From: SAR202 cluster bacterium bin22
Lineage (GTDB): Bacteria > Chloroflexota > Dehalococcoidia > Lucifugimonadales > UBA3495
DNA: 64,000 nt
Direction of reading: 5' to 3'
Assembly (NCBI GenBank): GCA_002238505.1
Contig: MPMM01000007.1
Location: 1-64,000, forward strand
In this document: piece by piece, positions 9,858-18,329 of the stretch
How positions within the stretch are numbered: the stretch's first letter is position 1
How the letters are laid out: every line of letters begins with the position of its first letter
Made by a program: the position numbers and the translations under genes
Notes under the pieces: model-generated
Told to the model about the DNA's origin: nothing
The model's input: only the letters and a program-made list of their open reading frames with translations
The model's database searches: none

Positions 9858-10035
9858 CAGGCCAACAAGTTTGAAATGATGACTGCTAAATCTGTATCGT
9901 CCTTCCGGCTCAAGGCCGGAATCCGGACAGGTTGCGAATGGTCAACTGCAGGGCACTAGAGGGGCTCTGGATTCCGGCTTTCGACGGAAAGACGGTTAAG
10001 CCCCAACCCATCATTACGATGCTTTTGAACTACTA
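9858..10035. repeat. Repeat R, uninterrupted copy
   Basis: 178 bp starting directly after the hydantoinase TAG. It matches 40383-40685 along its length once the 130-bp MITE-B there is removed: shared CAGGCCAACA, GGCTCAAGGCCGGAATCC, GGGGCTCTGGATTCCGGCTT and CATTACGATGC or ATTACGATGC stretches in the same order. It contains two self-complementary segments around CCGGAATCC and GGATTCCGG. This copy shows the empty MITE-B site. Confidence 0.75.
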
Positions 10036-10110
10036 AACCAAAGCCACGGTGAAAACAACATCGAGGGTACCTGGCATTGGAGTGGTAGTAGTCCAGTTTT
10101 TCTCTGAACC

Positions 10111-10138
10111 GTAGGGGCGCACGGCCGTGCGCCCCTAC
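10111..10138. repeat. Perfect 28-bp palindrome P, copy 1
   Basis: A perfect palindrome whose half is GTAGGGGCGCACGG. Identical copies are at 37789-37816 and 40272-40299, all outside genes. It could form a cruciform or bind a dimeric protein; the function is unknown. Confidence 0.85.
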
Positions 10139-10264
10139 TTGGGCACCATATCAAGTTCGCCTTAAGCATCATACCCTCATAGATGGCATACCATAGTCGA
10201 TAGAAGGGTAATGCACATCCCACCCTGGCTTTGGTTTAGTACCCCTGCTGTTCGGGCAAAAGAT

Positions 10265-10289
10265 ATGGGGCGCCGAAAGAGCGCCCCAT
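10265..10289. terminator. Hairpin between convergent genes, likely bidirectional terminator
   Basis: A perfect 9-bp stem ATGGGGCGC / GCGCCCCAT with a 7-nt loop. It is followed by TTCAGTTT on the plus strand and ATCTTTT on the minus strand. It lies between the convergent hydantoinase gene and the lipB end of the dehydrogenase operon. Confidence 0.55.
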
Positions 10290-10476
10290 TTCAGTTTCCC
10301 GCATTTGTGCCGCCCCGAAATTTTCGCTGGAGTGTGTGGTCATTCGGGCGGAAACCGCTGCTCGGGCCTGGCAGGTTCTGCCATTAACCCCAAGTGGCGG
10401 GGCCACGTTTTAGGATGGCAACATCGGGCTGCTCAGACGCCGTCTTCTGATATGGCTTCAGCCTGGGGAGTGGCCA

Positions 10477-11184
10477 TCAGTCAGGAACCTCATCCTCCAT
10501 AGTAACCCGTACCAGGTCTCCCATCTGGTAGCCCATTGCTTCTCCAAAGCGTTGGGCCACCCTGTCTTGGAAATCTTCCATCAAGGGCGCACTTGCCCCT
10601 TCGCCATTGTCGTCCAGCACCTGGGCAATGGAAGTTACAGGTCGGTCCGTAATGCCGCAGGGGACAATCAACTCGAACTTGGACAGGTCGGGAGCGACGT
10701 TGATGGCGAAACCGTGGTGGGCGATGTGGCGGCTGATCTTCACCCCTATGGCGGCAATCTTGGCCTGTTCTACCCACACGCCGGTAAGTCCCGGCTCAAT
10801 ACCGGCCGCTATCCCCACGTCGGCCAGGGCGGTGATGATTACCTGCTCCAGGGTGCGGACGTACTTCAATGGGCCGCCCCAGTTCCTAAGGTTGACGATG
10901 GGGTAGGCCACCAACTGACCCGGGCCATGGTAGGTTACCTGTCCTCCACGGTCCGTTTCCACCACGCTGACACCCTCGCAGGCCAGTTCATAACGCGACA
11001 GGGGAATGTGTTCCGCCTTTGACAGCCGGCCTCGGGTGTAAACGTGGGGGTGTTCCAGGAGGAGCAGCGTGTTGGGCTGGTTCCCGGCATGGACTGCGTC
11101 AACCAGGTCGGTCTGCAGGTCCCAGGCACGGCGGTATTCGACCGTCCCAAGGGCGACTGCCTGGCAGTAAGGTTGTTCAGGCAT
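10477..11184 (-). CDS. lipB: Octanoyl-ACP:protein N-octanoyltransferase LipB
   Basis: A 235-residue enzyme that transfers octanoate from acyl carrier protein to the lipoyl lysine of E2 and H proteins, the first step of lipoate synthesis. Family motifs are clear: TDRGGQVTYHGPGQLVAY, the KIAAIGVK segment with the catalytic lysine, HGFAINV, and PCGITD with the acyl-carrying cysteine. It is the last gene of the minus-strand 2-oxoacid dehydrogenase operon, about 130 bp after the E2 gene whose lipoyl domain is its natural substrate. LipA is not in the window. The ribosome site before the ATG at 11184 is weak. Confidence 0.95.
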   Translation of the reverse strand: MPEQPYCQAVALGTVEYRRAWDLQTDLVDAVHAGNQPNTLLLLEHPHVYTRGRLSKAEHIPLSRYELACEGVSVVETDRGGQVTYHGPGQLVAYPIVNLRNWGGPLKYVRTLEQVIITALADVGIAAGIEPGLTGVWVEQAKIAAIGVKISRHIAHHGFAINVAPDLSKFELIVPCGITDRPVTSIAQVLDDNGEGASAPLMEDFQDRVAQRFGEAMGYQMGDLVRVTMEDEVPD

Positions 11185-11315
11185 AGGTGGTTAACCGGCG
11201 AAGGGGTTCTCTTGAAAGACTGCTCATGGGCAGGACATCTCCAAACAAGCAAATCAGGGCAACCACAAGGGTTGCCCCTACGATCAGACATTAGGTTATT
11301 GCAGGGCCGACAGGT

Positions 11316-12774
11316 TTACCAGGCGCTGTCGGGCCCTATCTCTTCCAGCCGGCGTTTCATGGACTGCATGAAGGCGCTGGATTCGGCGCCGTCGTTGATG
11401 CGGTGGTCGAAGGACATGCAGAGGTTCATCATCGAGCGGATGGCGATGGCATCGTTGATGACAACCGGCCGCTTCTGCACCGCCTCGGTGGTCATGATGG
11501 CCGCCTGGGGATAGTTAATGATGGGCTGGGATACCACCGACCCCAGGGCCCCGGTGTTGTTCAGGGTAAAGGTTCCGCCCTGAACGTCGTCAATGGTCAG
11601 CTTGTTATCCCGGGCCCGCTGCGCCAGGTCGGCAACGGCATGGGCGAGGCCCGAGAGGCTGAGGCGGTCGGCGTTGTGGATGACAGGGACCACAAGGCCA
11701 TTGGGAGCGGCCACGGCGAGGCCGATATTCAGTCGCTTCTTCAGGACTATCTTGTCCTCGCCCCACGTGGCGTTGAAGGTGGGGTTCTCCTTCAGTGTTT
11801 CCACCAGGGCCCGCAGTACGAAGGGCAGGTAGGTCAGGTCCACCCCTTCGCGCTGGCGGAAGGACTCCCGCATGGCAGTTCGCGCCGCCACCAGGCTGGT
11901 TACGTCCACCTCCACCGTGCTCCAGGCGTGGGGTATCTGGCTGACGCTGCGCACCATGGCTTCGGCAATCATGCGGCGAACCGGAGTCAGGGGCAGGTAT
12001 TCCTCGTCTCCTGAGTCTGAGGGTTGCGGCTGGGTTGCAACTACGGCGGGGGCGAGGTCTTTGGTGTCCAGGTACTTGAGAACATCGTCCCTGGTGATAC
12101 GACCGCCCATGCCGGTGCCGGTGATCAGGCTCAGGTCAACGTCGTGTTCGCGGGCGAGGCGGCGTACGGCGGGAGACAGCCTGGTACGGCCATCTCTGCC
12201 GGGCGCGGTTACCATAGGAGTTTCGATGGCGACCTGGGCCGCGAGGGACGCTGCCAGCGCGGCGGCCGGCTCCGGCGGCGGGGCTGGCGGGCTCTCGTCA
12301 CCCGCGCCGCCCCCGGTGGGGCCGATCATGGTCGCAGAAGTGTTCAGGTAGCCAATGCGGCTGACGGAAGGAGCTTCAGCCGGGTCTGCCACCGGTTCGG
12401 CAGGGGGAGGCGGCGCTGCTGCGGAAGGAGCAGGGAAGTCTGCTGCGGCCGGGGGGGCCGGGGGTTGCTGGGAAAGCCGCAGGAACTTCTGCTGCGGCGG
12501 GTGGCACTTCGGCAGCCTCAGCAGGAGCGGGGCCGCCTTCGGTCTCCACCTCGGCAATAGGGGCGCCCATGGGAATGGTCTGCCCTTCCTCGGCCAGGAT
12601 TTTCAAAAGGGATCCGTCAACCGGCGAGGGAACTTCCATGGTGACCTTGTCGGTCACGACTTCCACCAGCGGTTCGTAGCGTTCAATCCGGTCGCCCGGT
12701 TTCTTGAGCCACTTGCCGATGGTCCCTTCGACGACCGATTCGCCGACGTGGGGAAGTTCTATAGTCTGGGCCAA
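11316..12774 (-). CDS. 2-oxoacid dehydrogenase E2 acyltransferase, split by a frameshift
   Basis: Two overlapping frames make one E2 protein. The 5' frame (from TTG 12774) encodes the lipoyl domain with EVVTDKVTMEVPSP, where the DK lysine is lipoylated, then a Pro/Ala linker. The 3' frame (in use by about 12450 down to 11316) encodes the rest of the linker, the E1/E3-binding domain (SPAVRRLAREH, GTGMGGRITRDDV) and the catalytic domain ending SFDHRINDGA, which carries the active His. The switch falls in the linker at a run of seven G on the plus strand (12451-12457). Removing one base restores a single frame of about 485 residues reading ATPGPPAAADFPAP across the join. This is either a sequencing or assembly error or a real lesion. 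It sits between lipB and the PIN gene in the E1/E2 operon. Confidence 0.85.
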
Positions 12775-12792
12775 GGTATCACCACCCCTGGG

Positions 12793-13224
12793 TTAATTGG
12801 TTGTGGGTTCGACCAATTGAATGTGGTCCTGAAAGCGACGGAAGTCTGCTTCATTAAACGTCAGAAGCCTGTCCTCTCCGTAAGCCAGCATAGTCGCCAC
12901 AATATTCGCGTCGTGTATCTGTTTACCGCCTACGGGAATTCGGCGACACAGCAATAAGAGCCAATCGGTTACTGTGCGGCCGTCCTCCAACACCTCAAAA
13001 CTGTCGGCGAGTCTTTCAATATCGCCAAGGGCTTCATTACGAGCAATCGGCACTGACCACGTTTGAGGTCGGGTTACCACAGCAAGATACTCACGAAAGA
13101 CCTGGCGACTTATACGAACTGGTTCACCTTCCGCCAGGGCATTTTCGAGACTGCCGCGTGCAAGCTGATGATTCGGGGCTTCCACGAATCTGGCATATAC
13201 CAGCACGTTCGTGTCGACAAACAT
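12793..13224 (-). CDS. PIN-domain ribonuclease, VapC-like
   Basis: A 143-residue PIN-domain protein, probably a VapC-type toxin that cleaves RNA with a metal cluster. It begins MFVDTNVLVYA (Asp4) and has a middle acidic residue in SRQVFREYLAVVTRP. QIHDANIVATML carries the third acidic position, and LLTFNEADFRRF the fourth near the C-terminus. It lies 20 bp downstream of the DUF7662-like gene and 18 bp upstream of the E2 gene on the same strand, so it interrupts the E1/E2 order of a dehydrogenase operon. No classic VapB antitoxin is visible. Whether the neighbour acts as one is unknown. Confidence 0.8.
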   Translation of the reverse strand: MFVDTNVLVYARFVEAPNHQLARGSLENALAEGEPVRISRQVFREYLAVVTRPQTWSVPIARNEALGDIERLADSFEVLEDGRTVTDWLLLLCRRIPVGGKQIHDANIVATMLAYGEDRLLTFNEADFRRFQDHIQLVEPTTN

Positions 13225-13244
13225 CTAGCGTGACATATTCCGAT

Positions 13245-13628
13245 TCAGTACAAGTCCTCGCGCCTCAAACTCAGCATTGGAGGCCAAACTCCCACCGAGT
13301 GTACGGGCAGAATGCCGGCCATGCGTGAAGGCCTTTCTTTTCCCGCGAATTTTCGTCGCAGTAACAGTGTTTCGGCCACCATGTCAACCTCCGCCGTCTC
13401 CCAACCGGCCGCGCTCCAGGCCAATGCGTGGCTGTGGACCTGGCGGGACCCATTGGCCCACCAGGGTCGGTGCCGGCGGGCCGACGAAGGGAGCTCGAAA
13501 CCTATGATTGACTCTATCTCGCCGAAGGTGGTCCGCCACTCCGAGGTTGAAAGGTCGGAGAGGTGGGAAAAGAGCCTCCTGTACTTTCCCGTCGAAGCTC
13601 TCTGCTGGTAGTCCTGCTCATTGCTCAT
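13245..13628 (-). CDS. DUF7662-like protein upstream of PIN nuclease
   Basis: A 127-residue product. Residues 16-90 (KYRRLFSHLSDLSTSEWRTT, then FGEIESIIGFELPSSARRHR, PWWANG, AGWETAEVD) match the small domain I know as DUF7662: a helix, a FxEIExIxG motif, PxSARxHxxWWxN, then AGW. The final 35 residues (from about GKERPSRMAG) look unrelated and may be non-homologous read-through. No function is established for the domain; its basic SARRHRPWWAN motif could suit nucleic-acid binding. Its tight spacing to the PIN gene suggests a pair. The start ATG at 13628 has a poor ribosome site. Confidence 0.55.
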   Translation of the reverse strand: MSNEQDYQQRASTGKYRRLFSHLSDLSTSEWRTTFGEIESIIGFELPSSARRHRPWWANGSRQVHSHALAWSAAGWETAEVDMVAETLLLRRKFAGKERPSRMAGILPVHSVGVWPPMLSLRREDLY

Positions 13629-13687
13629 AGTAATGCGTCAAACTACGTTCGAGTGTAAAGGCTATGCTTTCTATTGAACCACTAAAT

Positions 13688-14674
13688 CTAGTAGGCCGCC
13701 AGGTTGCGGAGGGCCTGGGCTATTTTCTGGGTGTTGGGCATGTAGGCGTCTTCAAGGGTCTGGGCGAAAGGCATGGTGGGTACGTCGGGGCCACACACCC
13801 GGCCAATGGGGGCGTCCAGGTAGTCGAAGGCCTGGTCTGCTGCCAGCGCGGCAATTTCCGAGCCCACGCCCCCGGTGATGTTGTCTTCGTGGACGATGAG
13901 TAGCTTGCCGGTCTTCTTCACCGATTCCAGGACTGTTTCCGTGTCCAGGGGCTTGAGGGTGCGCAGGTCCACCACTTCCACCTGGGCAACGCCCTCGGCA
14001 GCCAACAGTTCCGCAGCCTCCAGGCAATAGTGGACCATAAGGCCGTAGCTGACTACCGTGATGTTCTGGCCCGGGCGCTTGACCTCGGCCTTGCCGATGG
14101 GCAGGACATAGTCTTCTTCCGGTACATCGCCCCGAACCAGGCGGTAAGTTTTCTTGTGCTCCAGGAAAACCACCGGGTTGTTGTCGCGGATGGCGGACTT
14201 GAGCAGACCCTTGGCATCGTAGGGGGTGGCCGGAGCAACCACCTTCAGGCCCGGAGTGTGGAAGAAGTAAGCCTCCACATTCTGGGAGTGGAAGAGGCCA
14301 CCGCGAATGCCGCCGCCGTAGGGAATGCGGATGGTAACCGGCGCATTGAGGTTGCCGTCGCTGCCGTAACAGACGCGGGCCGCCTCGCCAATAAGCTGGT
14401 TGACCGCCGGCCAGAGGAAGTCGGCGAACTCCACCTCGGGTATGGGACGCATTCCTCGGAAGGAGGCGCCCAGGGCAATGCCCATAATGGATGCCTCGGC
14501 CAGGGGCGTGTCGATAACCCGCTCGGGACCAAACTCCTCGATGAAGCCCTGGGTGGCCAGGAATACGCCGCCGCGCCAGCCCACGTCCTCGCCCATGACG
14601 AAGACCTGCTCGTCGCGGTGCATTTCTTCCCACATGGCTTCCCGTACGGCTTCTATTACGCTTTTGACGGCCAT
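13688..14674 (-). CDS. 2-oxoacid dehydrogenase E1 beta subunit
   Basis: A 328-residue thiamine-diphosphate enzyme subunit, pairing with the E1alpha gene 52 bp upstream to decarboxylate a 2-oxoacid and reductively acylate the E2 lipoyl arm. Family blocks seen: VFVMGEDVGWRGGVFLAT, RVIDTPLAEASIMGIALG, PEVEFADFLWPAVNQ, RIPYGGGIRGGLFHSQ, and the C-terminal transketolase domain with LIVHEDNITGGVGSEIAA. Sequence alone does not separate pyruvate, branched-chain and acetoin dehydrogenases. No E3 gene lies in the window, so a shared dihydrolipoamide dehydrogenase is expected elsewhere. Downstream genes are DUF7662, PIN, E2 and lipB. Confidence 0.93.
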   Translation of the reverse strand: MAVKSVIEAVREAMWEEMHRDEQVFVMGEDVGWRGGVFLATQGFIEEFGPERVIDTPLAEASIMGIALGASFRGMRPIPEVEFADFLWPAVNQLIGEAARVCYGSDGNLNAPVTIRIPYGGGIRGGLFHSQNVEAYFFHTPGLKVVAPATPYDAKGLLKSAIRDNNPVVFLEHKKTYRLVRGDVPEEDYVLPIGKAEVKRPGQNITVVSYGLMVHYCLEAAELLAAEGVAQVEVVDLRTLKPLDTETVLESVKKTGKLLIVHEDNITGGVGSEIAALAADQAFDYLDAPIGRVCGPDVPTMPFAQTLEDAYMPNTQKIAQALRNLAAY

Positions 14675-14726
14675 CGGCTTTCCTTAATCGATTTTTCCAC
14701 GAAGGGCACGAATCTACACGAAGGAG

Positions 14727-15767
14727 CTATGGTGCATAAACGTGGTTGTGCAGGTTGGAGGCGTCCGGCGGCAGTGCGGCTTCGGCGGCGTCGGTTGCTT
14801 CATTGACGGCACGGCGGGCCTGGGCACGGATTTCCTCTTGCTGCTCTTCGGTCAGGTATCCCTGTTCGAGCATAAAGTTGCTGAAGGCGGCTACGGGATC
14901 CCTCCCCCGAACGGCTTCAATTTCTTCCTTGGGCCGGTAGCGGGAATCGTCATCGTCGGTTGTATGGGGCATCAGGCGTTCCAGCTTCATTTCCAGCATA
15001 ACCGGGCCTTCGCGGCGGGCGTGGTTTATCGCCTCGCGGCAGGCCTCATAGGAAGCCAGCAGGTCGAGACCGTCAACAATGAGTCCCGGGAAGCCGTACC
15101 CTTCAGCCCGATTGGCCACGTCGCCGATAGCCATCTGCATCCGCTGGGGGACGGAGATGGCGTAAGCATTGTTTTCGCAGATGAATATCACGGGCAGCTT
15201 GTGGACTCCGGCAAAGTTCATGGCCTCGTGGGTCTCGCCCTGGCTGGAGGCGCCGTCCCCGAAGTAAACGAAAATTACCTTGTCGTCGCCCTGCATTTTG
15301 CAGGCGAGAGCATAGCCCACCGCCTGGGTCAACTGGGCGGCCACCACGTTGGAAGTCTGGATTACGTTGTGCTCCAGGTCGGCGCCCTGAAGGGGGAACT
15401 GGCGGGCGTTGCTGTAAGGGTCGCCTTCCTTGCCCATGAAGGAGAGCATTACCTGGGTGGGTGTCAGTCCCACGCCCATCTTGATGGACAGGTCGCGGTA
15501 GTAGGGAAAAAAGAAACAGTTGCCGTCTTTTTCGGCGGCCAGCAGGCTGCCCAACTGGGCGGCTTCGTGGCCCTGGCCCGACGCGGCGATGGGGACCTTG
15601 CCCTGCCGGTTCATCATCCAGATGCGTTCGTCAATGGTGCGGATGGTGACCATCCGGCGGTAGAAGTCAACCAGGTCCTCCGGCGTGATGCCCTGGGGCA
15701 ACTGACGGGAAATGTCGGCCGCAATGCCATCGGCGTGGCCGTCAGTCTGATTGGTTAACTGTGTCAT
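14727..15767 (-). CDS. 2-oxoacid dehydrogenase E1 alpha subunit
   Basis: A 346-residue, thiamine-diphosphate-binding subunit and first gene of the dehydrogenase operon. The cofactor motif GDGASSQGETHEAMNFAG runs into VIFICENN, as in all E1alpha proteins. RTIDERIWMMNRQGKVP near residue 45 and LIVDGLDLLASYEACREAI are also typical. The N-terminal 20 residues are polar and poorly conserved. The length and the sequence around RQGKVPIAASGQGHEAAQLG resemble branched-chain 2-oxoacid or generic E1alpha more than the short acetoin form. A promoter is suggested about 90 bp upstream on the minus strand. ATG 15767 is preceded by a GGAGGAAA ribosome site. Confidence 0.93.
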   Translation of the reverse strand: MTQLTNQTDGHADGIAADISRQLPQGITPEDLVDFYRRMVTIRTIDERIWMMNRQGKVPIAASGQGHEAAQLGSLLAAEKDGNCFFFPYYRDLSIKMGVGLTPTQVMLSFMGKEGDPYSNARQFPLQGADLEHNVIQTSNVVAAQLTQAVGYALACKMQGDDKVIFVYFGDGASSQGETHEAMNFAGVHKLPVIFICENNAYAISVPQRMQMAIGDVANRAEGYGFPGLIVDGLDLLASYEACREAINHARREGPVMLEMKLERLMPHTTDDDDSRYRPKEEIEAVRGRDPVAAFSNFMLEQGYLTEEQQEEIRAQARRAVNEATDAAEAALPPDASNLHNHVYAP

Positions 15768-15854
15768 GGTTTCCTCCGGCGGACGAACCGGGATGGTCTG
15801 GTGTAGGGCAGGTGGTCTGGTAAAGGGTTGCTACCAACTGATGTATGCAAGGCA

Positions 15855-15883
15855 ATTATATATGCCGGGGTGGGGGTGGGCAA
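15855..15883 (-). promoter_or_regulatory. Putative promoter of the E1/E2/lipB operon
   Basis: On the minus strand TTGCCC (15883-15878) is followed after 17 bp by a perfect TATAAT (15860-15855), about 90 bp before the E1alpha start. Confidence 0.5.
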
Positions 15884-15914
15884 ACGCACATAGGGAGGAG
15901 CGGGTTCCAGGCGA

Positions 15915-16073
15915 TGTCGTCACATTAGCCATTGCTGACGGTCAGGAATCGGGTATAAAGAGGCGATATACCAGAGTCCTGGTATATCGCGGAGCATATC
16001 ACCCATTTACATAACGGATCTAGATTTCGGCTTTCGCCGGAGAGACGAAACTGGGCTTTTGACGACGTCCCCT
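15915..16073. repeat. Repeat S, copy 1
   Basis: Matches 31636-31765 over its length: CATTAGCCATTGCTG, GGTCAGG.ATCGGGTATA, TCGCGGAGCATATCACCCAT, GGCTTTCGCCGGA, CGACG.CCCCT. This copy has about 30 extra bases in the middle containing the palindrome ATACCAG / CTGGTAT. No gene is visible between the E1alpha and DUF418 genes apart from the minus-strand promoter. A degenerate GGGCAGA / TCTGCCC hairpin follows near 16110-16134. Confidence 0.7.
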
Positions 16074-16308
16074 AATTCAGGAGGAATCGCGACAATACCA
16101 GGGCAGATAGACTGGTCTGCCCCTGGCAGTTTTCCTGCGAAGGCACCTGATATGAGGCGCTATACAAGTGGTTTTGAGTCGTGCCTGGGTCCATTGTAGG
16201 TGTCTTGTGGAACAATATGAGGGCCGGGAGACGGGTGAACAAGACTGCCAGGCGCCCTGGTGGGCTCCAACCATAGCTTCATATTTCGACGAGGGGAGAA
16301 AACTGTCG

Positions 16309-17454
16309 ATGCAGAATATGCCACAAGTGTCTGCCGCTGGGCCGATAGCAGACCCGTCGCGCATTGCCAGCCTCGACCTGATCCGGGGGATGGCAGTCCT
16401 TGGCATCCTGCTGATGAACGTGGTGGCCTTCAAGTTTGGGCAGGTCCCGTACTGGAACATCAGCGCCGGCGGGTCTGAGACCTGGCCGGACTGGGTAGTG
16501 GCGATAGTCGGCGAAATACTTGTCGATCAGAAGTTTATGGGCCTGTTCTCCCTCCTCTTCGGGGCGGGGATGATGCTGTTCATCGACCGGGCATCACAAC
16601 GGGAGCGCCATCCGGTGTGGCTGAACCTGTGGCGGAATGTTCTGTTGCTGGGGATCGGCATCCTTCATTACCAGCTTTGGGAAGGGGATGTCCTGATGGT
16701 GTATGCCGTATCGTCCGTGTTTCTGCTGCTGGTCCGCCGATTCTCTCCTGGAGTATTGATTTGCCTGGGTACCGTCATTTTCCTGCTGCCCGTCGCTACC
16801 GACCTGATGGCCCAGAATGTTGCCAACAATTACAACTCGGACCTGGCAGGGATATGGACGGATCCGGGGGCGGAAATCCGTGATCCCGTTGGCCTGTTCA
16901 TGCTGTCGGGTTACGTCAACCGCGCGCTGGGTATGATTTTGCTGGGGGCGGGGCTTTACCGTCTGGGTTTTATGCAGGGGAATCTCTCCATAAGGTTGTA
17001 CCGATTTTGGGCTGGAGTCGGCCTGGGAGTCGGGATACCGCTGGCCGCCATCGGGGTTGTGCTTGTGGCCTGGAATGATTTTTCCAGGGAAGTTGCCTTC
17101 ATTGGCAACATTCCCAATACCCTGGCAACGATTCCGATGTCCCTGGGCTATATGAGCCTGATAGTGCTGTGGGATAAGAGGAAACACACCTGGCTGAAGT
17201 CTCGCCTTAGTGCGGTGGGACGGATGGCCCTCACCAATTACCTGACCCAGACCATTGTGGGGGTGCTGCTGGTGACGGTTGCCCTGGCGGATGTGAACGT
17301 GGGACGCAGCGGGTTACTGGTTTTTGTCGCCGGAGTGTGGGTTTTACAGGTGTGGTGGTCGCAGGCGTGGCTAAGTCGGTTCCAGTTTGGCCCGGCAGAA
17401 TGGCTTTGGAGGGTCGCGACCTACAGGCGGGGGCAGCCGCTGCGGCGGGGGTGA
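16309..17454 (+). CDS. DUF418 family membrane protein (YeiB-like)
   Basis: A 381-residue polytopic membrane protein. I chose ATG 16309 because GAGGGGAG lies 9 bp upstream; the reading frame extends further 5' but without family similarity. After a short polar start come RIASLDLIRGMAVLGILLMN, the N-terminal signature, and about ten hydrophobic helices. The C-terminal DUF418 hallmarks are GRMALTNYLTQTIVGVLL and FGPAEWLWRVATYRRGQPLRR. Members resemble acyltransferase-3 type membrane proteins and are often linked to transport of unknown substrates; no reaction is established. It stands alone, with about 490 bp before the complex III operon. Confidence 0.88.
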   Translation: MQNMPQVSAAGPIADPSRIASLDLIRGMAVLGILLMNVVAFKFGQVPYWNISAGGSETWPDWVVAIVGEILVDQKFMGLFSLLFGAGMMLFIDRASQRERHPVWLNLWRNVLLLGIGILHYQLWEGDVLMVYAVSSVFLLLVRRFSPGVLICLGTVIFLLPVATDLMAQNVANNYNSDLAGIWTDPGAEIRDPVGLFMLSGYVNRALGMILLGAGLYRLGFMQGNLSIRLYRFWAGVGLGVGIPLAAIGVVLVAWNDFSREVAFIGNIPNTLATIPMSLGYMSLIVLWDKRKHTWLKSRLSAVGRMALTNYLTQTIVGVLLVTVALADVNVGRSGLLVFVAGVWVLQVWWSQAWLSRFQFGPAEWLWRVATYRRGQPLRRG

Positions 17455-17942
17455 CGGGAAGGCAATTTCCCTGCGGTTGCGCCGCCACACCAGGCCGCCA
17501 CACCGGATAGTTGATCTCCGCAGGGAAGACTGCTGAATCTTAAGTCAATTCTTACGCTGCCGACTGGCAACAATCACCTGTCCCCATGCATGGCAATCGC
17601 TTTTTGATGGAAGGTGATGCCGAGCCCTTCGGCAAGCGCAAGACAGGCCCTGCCGAATGATTATAACTCCGCCCGAAGAGCCGGCTTTTGGGGCCGCCAA
17701 CCGGGCTGACGTGAAGAATTTCGGGCCCTTTGTCTGGTTCAGGGCGGCATGTTTTGAGCGTAGAGTAACCGGCTAAACACAATACGAGACTTAAGTCGGG
17801 CTTGCCTTAAATGTGCTTACCTTGCCCTTCACATACCCTTGACACCCCATAAAGACTGTGATAATTTTCACTAGGTTTGCCGACCGGGCTCTTTCAGATA
17901 GGCCCCGGAATCCATTCAGGGTAGTTTTCCAAGGCAGGACTG
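17455..17942. other. Intergenic region upstream of the complex III operon
   Basis: About 490 bp with no supported gene. Short frames on the minus strand lack ribosome sites and family features. It ends with a good promoter candidate at 17839-17865 for the downstream cluster. Confidence 0.5.
17839..17865 (+). promoter_or_regulatory. Putative promoter of the alternative complex III operon
   Basis: A perfect TTGACA (17839-17844) is followed after 15 bp by GATAAT (17860-17865). Taking TAATTT as the -10 gives 17 bp spacing but a poorer match. It lies about 75 bp before the first gene of the cluster. Confidence 0.45.
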
Positions 17943-18239
17943 ATGGGCGATCCGAATGCTTTAACCAACATAGACTGGGTCAATATCTCCAATTGGCTCA
18001 CCATGTACTGGATTGCCTTCCCACTGGTTATCATCACCGCATTTACCCTGATGATTGCTCAAGCATTCATTCCTTCTGCCATTCAAACCGGCCACCTCCC
18101 GAGGGGATTCGGCCGACTGGTTTGGCCTCTCACATTTTTTGCCGTAGCAGTGTGGGTTGTGGCGTGGATTTTGTGGATTTCGGCAATAACCCTCGGGTTC
18201 GATATGTTGGGGAACATATTCGACAATTTCATAGTCTAG
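17943..18239 (+). CDS. Small membrane protein at head of complex III operon, unknown
   Basis: A 98-residue protein with two long hydrophobic segments (about residues 20-45 and 58-85) separated by a short loop, GHLPRGFGRLVWP. It starts at ATG 17943 with AGGCAGGA close upstream. It is the first gene after the promoter candidate and reads into actA 90 bp later, so it is probably co-expressed with the complex. I do not recognise a family. An accessory subunit, or an assembly factor of alternative complex III or its partner oxidase, are possibilities from context only. Confidence 0.65.
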   Translation: MGDPNALTNIDWVNISNWLTMYWIAFPLVIITAFTLMIAQAFIPSAIQTGHLPRGFGRLVWPLTFFAVAVWVVAWILWISAITLGFDMLGNIFDNFIV

Positions 18240-18329
18240 TTCGGGTAAGCGCCGGTCTCCGGCGCAATCGGGCACTCGCTGGATGAATGATCCGGCCGGA
18301 TACTAAGAGATAGGCAGGTTTTGGCGCCG

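Noticed and set aside
13225-13370. Alternative minus-strand frame ending just before the PIN start, as a candidate antitoxin
   Set aside because: It has an antitoxin-like tail (SLASNAEFEARGLVLNRNMS) but no in-frame start codon after its upstream stop.
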